Part shown: positions 1-10,155 of the stretch, one piece after another
Position numbering within the stretch: position 1 is the stretch's first letter
How the letters are laid out: every line of letters begins with the position of its first letter
Assembly (NCBI GenBank): GCA_025602915.1
Contig: JAHLJZ010000003.1
Span: 124,001 to 188,000, forward strand
Reading direction: 5' to 3'
From: Paraphysoderma sedebokerense
Lineage: Eukaryota > Blastocladiomycota > Physodermatomycetes > Physodermatales > Physodermataceae
Length of the DNA stretch: 64,000 bases
The notes under the pieces: generated by a model
Seen by the model: only the letters and a program-made list of their open reading frames with translations
Told to the model about the DNA's origin: nothing
Database searches by the model: none
Position numbers and translations under genes: made by a program

Positions 1-135
1 ATCCACATCAATCCACACGTTGACACTCTGTCTTCGACTGGACGTCCCGATCTCGCATTCTCTGCTGATCTCTCATCTGCAAACACAAACACGCCCATTG
101 TTGCACAAATCACGCGACTTCATTTGAATTCAACC

Positions 136-3100
136 ATGAATGCCTTCTTCTGGGCAATCGCTATTGTAGCGCAGCTGTACTTCGGTCAATTTCTTCCTTT
201 TTACTCTCCTGTATGTATGCAACCTTGCCTTCCTACATTGGTTAAGTTTCACAAAATCAAGTCTCTGATGGTCTTTTCTCCTACCTTGGTCCTTCTAGGA
301 TGTCTTACCAGTTCCTCTCCTTCAACTCGATGCTTCCCCTATTGGCACCTGCTTCAATATGGAACAATGTCTTCACACCATCCACACAGTCACTGAAACT
401 CGCGAGTATACTTCGATGTACCTGGTTTGTCCCTATCCCTTCTCGCTCAATGCTAGTGAGCACAGTGTTCCGCTTAGCCGTTACTGACTGACTAACTTTA
501 CACAGTTTCAGGACCATTCTCAATCGCTAGATCAGCTAAGATTGTTACAGTCTATTCAAATATCCATGCATCCAACAGTGACCCTCAAATCCATTCCAAA
601 AGGTGTCGAATGCAAAGATGTCATTCCGTATGATGAATCTATCACGCGTCTTTCAGAATCTATGGTCTGCTTTCTTATTACAACTAGGCATCGAAGACTA
701 CGTCAAGACTAACAAGATTTCGTCGCATTTTTGTAGAATGATTTCTGCTTCTACTCCTGCTTTGTAAACAGAACTCTACGCTCGAGCGACCCCATGGTTG
801 GGAATCCCAGCTTTTTGAAACTTGACGAATCCGATATTTCACAAGGCCCAAACGTAGTAAGTTCCAAGAATCAGAGCTTATATGTAGGTTTCATGGTTTT
901 TTAAAACATAAGTAGCAAAGAAGCGTCGGTCTGACTTTTATTGTATCATAGCTATTGTTCTTTATCCTTGTAGTGACAATGATAGCAGTGATTGTTGCCA
1001 ATCATGACAAGGGTCATCCTTATCGTGGGGCCAAAAGCCCAACCGCAGCATTCTCATTAAAAGCATACGCTGTCACAATCAAAACTCTCCTGTACGGTTT
1101 GTGGTCATCAGTGTCTCATGCCACAACATACGCGGTAAGGTCTTTCTCCCTTAGAATATTCTGGTTGATTAAGTCTAAAGCGACTAACTTGTACTTCGGA
1201 TTCAACAATTGAACAGACAAGGATTGCAGGCGTCATTGTCAAAACTCAGTTTCCGATCTTCGTCGACCTAATGACAGTCAACCTCCTTTTTCAGTGTTAC
1301 CCATACGTTTTGGGGACCTTACATCATGTCGCAAGCACTGGATTCCATATTACGACCGTTTCGGTTACCTCTTTTACGATCATGTTAAATACTATCGTAC
1401 GGATCTTGTTGTCGATTATCTTTGATTTCCTGTTTGTGGTTTTGGTGACCTTGGATAGACTCGCATTCATCGTGTTCTCAGTCACCTTGGCGTCAGGGAA
1501 TTTCTTAAAGGTTGCTACACCATGGATTTTGTCGGAAGCTTCGAAAGCTGTCGCTGCATGGTTTCTTTCTTACGTTATCGACGTCTACTCGTTAACCTGC
1601 TACCTTACGGTAAGAGATGATTCCTCATCCGATCTTGGTTCAACTTTAGTTGGCTGATCCATATATTCTTGCTCAGCTAATACCCTATCAGCCAATAACC
1701 CGTGCGAAGGACCTGCTGAATTCGTCATATGATTTGGTAAGTGGTGAATTTTGGCAATTGATCAATGTCAACGATAGTATCTTCTAAATCACGATTTTGC
1801 CGGAAACCACCAATAGACCCAACGAACTGTCGAGTCTTTCTACAAACATTTGGCTGTCATCTTGAAAAAACATGGTGATGCTGTATCAAGTTGCATCCGA
1901 GAGAATAAACAAGTTTGGGTAAGTATGATTACGATACTATAAGCTGAGGGTTCACCGTCATTGTTCAATGCTCTAACTTAGTACTTATGACAGATCAATG
2001 CTTGCCAACGTTTTGCCCTCAATTTGCTGGGATTGATACCTATCTTATGTCATCTATCACATCAATTATGCATACATATACTCATCGGAGTGAAATACTT
2101 AATATGGTGTGCAGCTGACTGTGTCCAAGAATTCTCAGCCATCTTGCATCTCATCTTAAAATACTCTCGGAAATCTGTGATTGAGGGCCTCAGCAATCTA
2201 ATCCAAATTGCTGTAACCGCATTTATCTTTTACATGATTTACCGATGCGGTACAACAACCGCCCGTATCGTCGAAAGCTTCCTCTATCTGTCCCCTCATT
2301 CAATCGGATTGCCCGTTTCGGTGGAGATGCGATTACTGATTTTCTGGGAACAGATTTGCTACTGGGTACAAGAAAATTTTCCTTCGTATTAGATCCATTG
2401 GTTAGAAGATCACTGACATTCTTTTCAGTTTTTCTTTACCTTGATTCACATCCTACCCGCCGGCTTTGGACTAGAATTTAGGGATGTTTGCCGCAAGTTC
2501 GGGAAGCAACCATTAAAGCCAATGCTAGTATACATGCTTTTGATTCGTATTGCCGAACGTTGCATAGTAAGATTCAATTTTATTAGTTCCAAAGTTAATT
2601 TGATACCGTGACGATACTGATGCCTCCTTGCTTACTTAAACTAGATTGATTATTCCAGCACATTTCATTATGCCCAAGCATCCACCCTGACTGTCTTCCC
2701 GCTTCTGTACTGCGTCGCCGATTTCTACGGAATCCCAATGACATTTCCTCACATTCCGCGTAAAAGCGGCAAGCACTATTGTCATACCATGAGAAGATCG
2801 GCTAAATCTGACAAACCGGAAGGATTGTTGGTAAGCGGACGCACACAAGTCCAAAGTCAGCGACTCTCTATTCTTGAAACTTTTTCAGTAGATACAGAAG
2901 TCGAATCGCACCGGTTCAGCTCAACCAGAAAGAACCATAGCAGCAATTATTCTAAACTACGAAATGTTGTTTCTAGCCGATCATCTCAAACACTGACAAC
3001 TACATCTCCTTTCTTCGATACTTCCAATCCATTCTTTTCGGACAGACGCAAAATCTTAACACCAAATTCTACGCCACTTTCAGAACCTCTTACTTCTCCC

Positions 3101-3895
3101 GCAAGCTACGCAAACAGTACCGGCAGCAGTTTCATTCATGATTTCGAGTCTCATTCTGTGTCAATGTTAGAAGAACCCACGCAATACACCATCGACTCAC
3201 ATGTGGACACGTTAAGCGTGTCAATACTAGATGAGCCCACTTCTGATATTCCAAATATCAATGAGCTGAGTCACAACACTACTATTAGAAAGAGTCGAAC
3301 AGCCCCCGATGCTTATAGTTATAATGGGCGTTACACAGCATTCCAGTCCCCTCAATTCATCGATTCGGTCAAGACAGCCCATTTTTTTGAAGCGGCAAAT
3401 CCATTTTACACAGGGAATAGAAGAGTAAGTCCAACTAACACTCCATCGGCTATACAGCCGCTTACTTCTCCCGGCAGTATGTATGGGGACCTGAACGATT
3501 CTGTCAATCATCCACTAGACTATTCAGCAGGTTCTGCAGAGCATGCTTCCAGTAGTTTAACTGAAACAGCATTGGATGTTAATGCCAGTAGTGTCGGCAA
3601 TGAAACGGACCTTATTGAAGAAACGGTCAATTATACTGAAGATTCTCTTCCGGTCGATTTCAGCCAGGCGGACGAGTATCAGGTCAATTCAACATCATCG
3701 GTTGAGGAGTCAATTGCACACACAGAAGAGTCTTTCTTAGAAAATTATAGCGTTGACATTGTCAGCGACATCAGTGAATCAGACACTGCCTTCGTTAGCG
3801 ATTCCGTGACAGATACGGAAGAGAATGATGCGGCTGAAACGTCGCAGATACTCATCAATTTGGACTTTTACGATCCCACGAACCCATTCCTTTGA
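136..3895 (+). CDS. Multi-pass membrane protein with NPF-motif cytoplasmic tail (hypothetical, about 11 exons)
   Basis: I do not recognise the family. The ATG at 136 opens a hydrophobic, signal-like segment (MNAFFWAIAIVAQLYF). Exons joined at GTA/GTG...AG introns (first one 211-298) keep one frame through to the stop at 3895, giving very roughly 960 residues. The order is: N-terminal hydrophobic segment; a soluble Cys-containing region; a membrane segment near 955-1010; a block of hydrophobic segments across 1270-2640; then one long exon from about 2645 encoding a Ser/Thr/Asp/Glu-rich tail of some 400 residues. The tail holds two long imperfect repeats (TSNPFF...TPNSTPLSEPLTSP and AANPFY...TPSAIQPLTSP) and ends DPTNPFL, so three Asn-Pro-Phe motifs. 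NPF is the known ligand of EH domains in endocytic adaptors, so a trafficked membrane protein is inferred. Each splice junction is a hypothesis; the membrane core and the tail are the firm parts. Confidence 0.6.
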
Positions 3896-4058
3896 GCGTA
3901 AGAATATCATCTTGATAGGGATTTTTTAATTCCTTCAGCGGCAAATTTTTTCCATCGCAAACATCAAAACGTCACAAAAGAACATTGAATTTTGGAGATC
4001 GTAAAAATAAAAGACTGATGGAGAGAGAATGAGGGAAATCTGAAAAAAAAAAATCAAG

Positions 4059-4182
4059 AGAAAGGTTGAAAGACAAAAAAAATTCTTCAAAAGAAACATT
4101 GAAGACGAAAAGAAAAACTCAAAAGAAACATTGAAAACAAAGAAAAAATTTTAAAAACATTCATGACAAAAAGAAAAAGGCA
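4059..4182. repeat. Degenerate 32-bp A-rich tandem repeat (about 4 copies)
   Basis: The two best copies start at 4087 and 4119 and share TCAAAAGAAACATTGAA, a 32-bp period. A more diverged copy lies upstream (about 4059-4086) and another downstream (about 4151-4182). Low complexity makes the outer copies uncertain. Confidence 0.55.
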
Positions 4183-4271
4183 AATCAAAAAAACAAAAAA
4201 AAATCAATCGCATTGATAAAAAAAAAATTGATGATTATTTATTAGGTGTCATTCATCCATTGTTTCAATCA

Positions 4272-4418
4272 ATTCACTGTTCATTCTTATCCGCTTTCGA
4301 CTTTGAAAGCTGGGAATTCAATTCACTTTTCATTCTTATCCGCTTTCGACCTTGAAAGCTGGGAATTCAATTCACTTTTCATTCTTATCCGCTTTCGACT
4401 TTGAAAGCTGGAAATTCA
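4272..4418. repeat. 49-bp tandem repeat, three copies, with internal hairpin
   Basis: Units start at 4272, 4321 and 4370, exactly 49 bp apart. They differ at only a few positions (for example GACTTTG, GACCTTG, GACTTTG), and the beginning of a fourth unit follows 4418. Each unit contains the inverted repeat GCTTTC-6 nt-GAAAGC, so each could fold into a 6-bp stem. No spacer separates the units, so this is a minisatellite rather than a CRISPR array. Confidence 0.85.
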
Positions 4419-4549
4419 AATCACTTTGGTTTCTTCACTCTTGCTAGTTTTGTTCGGTCAGAATCAAATTATTGAATCAAGTACTATATTATATTATTCA
4501 TGAAAGCGAATGCGTGGAGATAGGGTACCTTTTCATTTCTGGAAAGGCG

Positions 4550-4577
4550 CCGCAGGGGGGTGGGCGGGCCCCTGCGG
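4550..4577. repeat. GC-rich perfect inverted repeat (hairpin)
   Basis: CCGCAGGGG at 4550-4558 is the exact reverse complement of CCCCTGCGG at 4569-4577. The loop is 10 nt (4559-4568) and G-rich. The element sits in AT-rich intergenic DNA. It is not followed by a T run and is far (about 650 bp) from the nearest gene end, so it is not an obvious terminator. Confidence 0.75.
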
Positions 4578-4952
4578 TAATTGACATGTTCCTTCATTAA
4601 TTTATCTGTACATTTTCAATTTCACGTTTTTCTTTTTTGGCATTTGACATTTCTGTGTGGGAAGAGCCATGAGTAAGACATTTTAATTCCATAGGGGCGT
4701 GGCAAGGAGTATGGTGACGAAGCATGATGGATGGAGCAATTCAGAACAATCGGTCATTTTAACGGGCTATCGGGCGGCGAATTCTACCTAACCCAAAGTT
4801 ACGTGATCATCGTTCCAAAAACAGTGCGAGAGGAAGGGAGCAGGGTGATATGAACCCAGAAGGGAGAAAACAGAGAATGGAGGAGGGCAGTATTGACACT
4901 GTTATTTCATGGAAGGAAAGAGGAGAGTGACAAATGGGGATTGATGGGGCAA

Positions 4953-5896
4953 ATGATGAATCTGACTCCGCCGCGACAAAAATCATTCTTTCAAGCTGAA
5001 TTATCAACTCTGTGAGTACCTAATATATCTCTCTCTTTAAGGTAAAGACGCAATCCTAACACAGTAATATCTATGTTAGATCAACGATTCCACTTCGGCA
5101 CTTGTAAGGGCATGAATGATGCACTTCCACCTGATTAAAAGATATGTTGATCTATTCTAAGCTGCTGATATTTCAATCTTCATGGAAGCTAACTAAAATT
5201 ACGTAGATAGCCAGATATGCGAACGATTCAGTGAGAGGGGATTAGAACTCTCACAGATATCGTTTCTTTTGGTTGGTTTATTTAATCCAATTTCGGTCAT
5301 GCCCATCAATATCATTGCCCATCTATTTCGTTGCCCAGCTATTACTATTCGGATTGTCAGGTTCATCATGATGCCCCGTTTGTTCCTTATTTTGCACCAC
5401 TCCCTTCTTTTAGGCGAGACATCAGAGAACAGGCCGTAAGTATTGGCGTTCGAAATTGGGGGTTTTTAGTCTCATCATTAACGTATTCATAAAATTTTAG
5501 CTCCTCCCAAAGCGTCACTCAAAGCATGACACGGTTCGTCGGTTGTGTCGAATAGTGAAGTTCCATGTAAGTCGTACATTGTCTTTCCTTCTGACTGCAG
5601 GTATATTGACATACATTGCATAGGACTACTTAGGTTCTGAATATATCACTTATCTTTTGATTCAACCGTTCTGCCTCATAAACTTCACAAATAACTTCTA
5701 CAATCCCGCTTTCAGAACATTCCTCTCTTCAGTGTTCGCAGCATCAGTTGCCCTGCTCCCTTCTGTGTTCGACTCATCCCTTGACATTTCGTCTGATCGC
5801 GTCAAATCACATCTTTATCCAATCGCAATCTCATATCTAAACTCTACTTCGAAGACTGTCTGTTCTCATCAGAATCGCCGCCCGGTGCCCGTCTAA
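4953..5896 (+). CDS. Hypothetical small multi-exon gene (tentative)
   Basis: I recognise no family. Support is purely structural. The ATG at 4953 opens a short exon ending at 5011 before GTGAGT. A frame beginning near 5340 then runs to a GTAAGT donor, re-enters after TTTAG near 5500, meets a second GTAAGT donor near 5570 and continues after CATAG at 5623 to a stop at 5896. Phases match at each of these joins. The last exon encodes a hydrophobic then Ser-rich segment of about 90 residues (containing LLIQPFCLINFTNNF). An AATAAA lies at 5942, soon after the stop. The long first intron (more than 300 nt) or a missing small exon is a weak point, and the model could be chance. Confidence 0.3.
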
Positions 5897-6265
5897 TCCA
5901 TGAAGCGTCTAAATGTATTGATAATGACAAGTGTAAAGATAAATAAAAGAGTTAAACGCAGGAATCAAAACTGGCCTTTTTTTCAGAATTCCACTTATGT
6001 GTCACGTACAAAGTCTGTATTTTCCAAATCTCAAGGTACTCAGATAGTTATTCATTTCAAATGTTCTGAATGACGCGTATGCGCAGAAGTGACTGGATAA
6101 TCGGCATCAAGTTTCGCACCATCATCTAGTACTATTATGACGTAGGGCCTTGAAACAGATCAGATGTATTTTTATATTTTATGTAAAATCATTATTACTT
6201 TATTCGATGGTCATCTATACATAAGTCGACCTTCTTGATTTTCATGGCTCACAGATTTATCGACT
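5897..6265. other. Convergent intergenic region, nothing recognised
   Basis: This lies between the tentative gene ending at 5896 and the 3' end of CFAP53. It is AT-rich, with an AATAAA at 5942 on the + strand. No ORF, repeat or RNA gene was seen. Confidence 0.5.
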
Positions 6266-8388
6266 TCACTTGGCCTTGCTGATATAACTTTTAATGCCAT
6301 AAGATTTTCTGAGAACAATGGGCTTACTGAGCTCATCGCTTAGCCACTTTTCGTATTTCTCTTTTACTGCCTTTTCATTCTCACTTTCCCGTTTCTCAAA
6401 ATCATATTGTGCTTGGCGTCTTTGGGTGACTGATTCGATTTGATGGCGCAGTGAGCTTCTATATATTTCATTTTCCTAAAGTTAAAGAAAATAAGTCAAT
6501 AGGAAGTATCTTCTTAAAAGAACAAAGTATATTGAAAGGTAAACCTGTCTTCTTTTCTCCGTCTCTTCTTTCTCTTGCAATTTTATCGCGGCAATCTGCT
6601 TCATCAACTCTTCCTTTTCGCGTCTGGCTTCATCTTGTTCCTGACGGTTTTTCTCAACTAAAGAAATCTATCAGAGGTTTTTTTCATATAAAATATTAGT
6701 TAAAAAAATGAATTGTCAACCTTTGTATCTCAACTGCTCTTGTCGTGTCGCGATCACCTCCGACATCAATTTATTCCGTGCTTGAAGTTCTTTCGACCAG
6801 CGTTCAGCCCGTTGCCTCCACACCTAAAATCATTAAGAAACAATAATTTCAAATAGATTAGAAAATTATATAATGTGTAAAAATGTGTCAAGGCAGAAGA
6901 TTAATTAGTATAAGACCTTTTCCTCTTCCTGCCTAAATATCCTGTCAATCTCCTTTTGGCGTTCTTTCTCCTCTTTCTGTTGCACCAGTAGGTATTCTCG
7001 ATACGATTGCAATTCTTTTCGAAGTTCCTCCTATTTAAATCTTTTAATGTCAAGGGATTTGTTCTCCTTGGTATAACTGAAAATGACAAGACCTTCCTGC
7101 GATTCTTTTCTTGTTTTTCGTGTTCTTCCATTTTGGAAAATTCATTGACTATGCGAATATCATCATCCAAAGCTTCCTGCACTTCTTTCGCTCGTTGAGC
7201 CAATCTCATCTTATTGAATGTATCAAGTTCCAGACGGATTTGTTTTTGCTCTTCTTGCTTTTGCCGAATTAGTCGCTGCTCTTTGATTCTTTCGGTCTCA
7301 ACTTGTTGCAACTGGGATAGCAAAAAGAAATATAAATCAATCGCTGCTTGTCTGATTAAGATGATTCGAATAAATTACCATCAATGCAGCCTCTTCTTTC
7401 TTCAAGATTTCCTCTCTTTCTATCTTTTCTTTTAACTGAATCGTCTGCTGGTCCAAAGTCTTCACGGTTTCAAGATTTAGTTTCCTTCTTTCTTCCATTT
7501 CTCGTTCTTCGCGGTCCACTTTCTTCAGTCGCTCTTTCTCCCACAAGTCATCGTAGTACTTGTTCTGATCCTCTAAAGACAGCTTCTCCAGTTCTTTTTC
7601 ATGCACCTGTAATTGTCTTCCTTTTGCCACGTCTTTCTCCATTGCTTTCGATTCTAATGTTCGTAACTCGTCGCAATTATTTCTCCATTGTTGAAATAGC
7701 TTTTCCTCTACAATTTTTTTACGCTCTTCTTCCCTTTTTTCTCGTAGTTTGGCGACTCTCGCTTTCATGCTCTCTAGTCTATCCTCTTTACTGATTGATA
7801 TAGTCTCGAGTTCTTGTCGCCATTGTTCTAATTCTCGATCGTATAAATTCTTGAGTCTAGAAATGATAAAAGATAAATTTGAATTAAGGTATAAATAGCC
7901 AGAAACTTGTAAACTATTCGATGTCAAAAATACTACTTTTGTCGTCTTTGCTCTAAAGACTCGGCTTCCTTCTTGCTCATCAATTTGATGTAGCGTTTAA
8001 CCGCATTTCGCTTGATCGATTGTTCGGAACTCTGTTCAAATTGCGACTAGAAATGCAAATTTATGTAGCTGCATGTTAAATCCATGAGGGTTCTTGCTGC
8101 AAAATCGTAAGCGTCGTTTACGAACCTTCAAGTTGGTCGTTGTGTAGTATTGCTTTTGTTCCAACATCACTTTCCGCGAAAATTCTTCTCGGCGACGTTG
8201 CTGAATCAGATAATCTGTACCTCTCAATGCATGAGACTAACATGGAGGGTAAATGAACGTTTTGAAGCCCAACAATGAGTAAATAAGTAAGTGTGCGAAT
8301 GGAATTATGAAAATACACGGAGGAGAAGCATGGGAGAGTGTAAAGGCATTATTCGTCTTACTTTCTGTGCACCAATCTCCCCAAACAT
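6266..8388 (-). CDS. CFAP53: Cilia- and flagella-associated protein 53 (CFAP53/CCDC11)
   Basis: This is an axonemal microtubule inner protein of motile cilia. The product is an almost continuous charged coiled coil of the TPH (trichohyalin-plectin homology) type. From memory it follows vertebrate CFAP53 in order: KEDRLESMKARVAKLREK, EEKLFQQWRNNCDELR, YYDDLWEKERL, then KEEAALM, corresponding to KKDRMREKTKLLKEK, EKLDQQFRERCEELR, LWEEDRL and KEEEARLV in the human protein. It is spread over about eight exons. The chosen start is the ATG at 8388 in a 27-nt first exon (MFGEIGAQK, 8362-8388), which joins in phase 0 to the exon ending at 8236. The stop is at 6266. One donor (after TTNLK, near 8120) reads GTTCGT. 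It is divergent from CSN7, 229 bp apart. Presence of this gene implies a flagellated life stage. Confidence 0.85.
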
Positions 8389-8617
8389 CTTTGAATTCTG
8401 CAGAAGGATACGTTGATGCGGTAGAATCTTTTGGTGGTAACAGAGAGTCAATCTACATCCGCAGACTGAAAATGCATCCTTTGCACATCGCTTCTCCGTC
8501 GTCTCGTGTTTGCCCGTGTCGTTCCCTCTCTGGCGTTTCCGACGGAAAAGAATCATCGCAACCACACTCAAGAGATTTGTCGTCCCTCCTCGGCTGTTTA
8601 TATACCATCTCATAGTC
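8389..8617. promoter_or_regulatory. Divergent promoter region CFAP53 / CSN7
   Basis: 229 bp separate the two start codons, so both core promoters must lie here. I saw no clear TATA box or RFX-type X-box. Confidence 0.4.
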
Positions 8618-9988
8618 ATGGCAGAATCTGTCCTACGCTCATCAACTTCACATAAGCTGCAGCAATATCTTCTTCTCTCAAAATCCGCTAAAGGAGCGGC
8701 CGCCGTCGCTTTGATTAATGAAGTTCTGGGCGCCACCGGTATATACGTATTCGCTGAATTGATTGAAATGCCAAATATAAAAGAGGTAATCGCATTGTTT
8801 TGACTCGTAATTTTATGATAGTACATTCCGATACTTACACTTTCTTGTTGGTTTGCCGTTTGCGTTCGCTGCGATGACGATATTATTGTTGTTTTATGGT
8901 CGGCTAGCTTGAATCTCATCCCGAACATTCTGTCTACTTCAAGTTGTTACAGTTATTTGCATATGGAACATATCAAGATTACAAAGGTAAATCAATAATC
9001 GTTCGTTGATTGCGGGGTCATCATATGATTAATTTATCATTCAATACAATTATCTTTACCGTGACACCCCAAATGAATCATAGGCCAACAGTCATCACTG
9101 CCTACACTCACTGAGAATCAACTTCGAAAACTTCAATTCTTATCAATCGTAACACTTTCAGAAACTTCAAGGGTATGTTCTTCACAGCATGTCCTTTCTT
9201 GCTTTTCAACCACTACAGTCCTACAGTCTCGAAATTCGGCTCTCGGTTATTCCTCCGCCAACCTTAACGTGTAATTTGTAATTTGTTATCTGTAGACGAT
9301 TCCGTACAACACTCTTCTCTCTTCGCTCGATCTCTCGAATATCCGCGAGCTCGAAGATCTAGTCATTGACGCCATATATAATGATGTGTTCAAAGGAAAA
9401 TTAGATCAACGAAAGGGACATTTAGAAATTGAATTTGCCATGGGACGAGATATTCGAGACGAACAAATGACTAGAATGATGAATGTATTAGCCAGCTGGT
9501 ACGTTTATCCTTTCCTTTTGGCGGTCCTCTTTTATGTGCTTTTTTTCTCTTGTTCTTCTTCCATACAATGCTTTCGCGGCTCCTGCTTACTTTACTCTTA
9601 TAATGCAAAATTCATTGTGGCTGCTGAACTTTCATAAGTAAAAGTAATTAATATTTAAACTGATAGGACATCTAATACGACGTCGGCACTCAACGCTATT
9701 GACCAGAAACTGACCCAAATCCACCAGACTCTCACATCACATAAACTCAAGCAAGAGAAGTTAGAAGAAGAGCTGGAAGTTAAACGAAAAGAGTTAAAGG
9801 GTTCCAAAAAGGATCTAATGGGTTCTAGCGATGATATGGATTACGATTTTAATGTCGGTTTTGGAGTGAGTGATGATTCCAAAAAGGGTAAAGGAAGGTG
9901 AATATGATTTTTTGAAGATCTGCCCTTATTTATTTTACGTGTAATTCATTTTCAACTATGTAGAATTAAAAGAACCACTCGACGCTGA
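8618..9988 (+). CDS. CSN7: COP9 signalosome subunit 7 (PCI domain)
   Basis: This is a subunit of the COP9 signalosome, which removes NEDD8 from cullins. The start ATG at 8618 begins MAESVLRSSTSHKLQQYLLL. Six or so exons assemble a PCI-domain protein: helical N-terminal repeats (ESHPEHSVYFKLLQLFAYGTY), then the winged-helix part (LRKLQFLSIVTLSE, IPYNTLLSSLDLSNIRELED, LVIDAIYNDVFKGKLDQ), then a coiled-coil tail ending in a basic run (GKGRIKRTTRR, stop at 9988). The phrases LRKLQFLSIVTL and LEDLVIDAIY...GKLDQ are typical of CSN7. The last exon is only 25 nt (9964-9988) and joins in phase. CSN7 in an intact signalosome matches the presence of a Skp1-like gene in the same window. Confidence 0.85.
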
Positions 9989-10155
9989 ATTTACAATCCT
10001 CTCGGCGTGCCTCGAGTGTAAATTTGCCAGTAATAATGTGTCCCCAGACACGCAACCTTCGGTATTTGTACAAAATTGCATTGAAGATAGGACTCGTTCA
10101 ACATACTATATGTCTCATATTTACATTCTTGAAACTCTAAAACAACGTGTAGTTC

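Larger units (their letters stand above)
3896..4952. other. Gene-poor, repeat-bearing intergenic region
   Basis: No convincing coding exon was found in these 1.06 kb. The left part (about 3990-4240) is strongly A-rich on the + strand and holds a degenerate 32-bp tandem repeat. It is followed by a three-copy 49-bp tandem repeat, an AT-rich stretch and a GC-rich hairpin that stands out against its surroundings. The ORF on the minus strand at 4807-5007 has no recognisable content and is probably chance. Confidence 0.6.

Noticed and set aside
4272-4418. CRISPR-like array
   Set aside because: Units are directly adjacent at 49 bp with no unique spacers, and the genome is eukaryotic.
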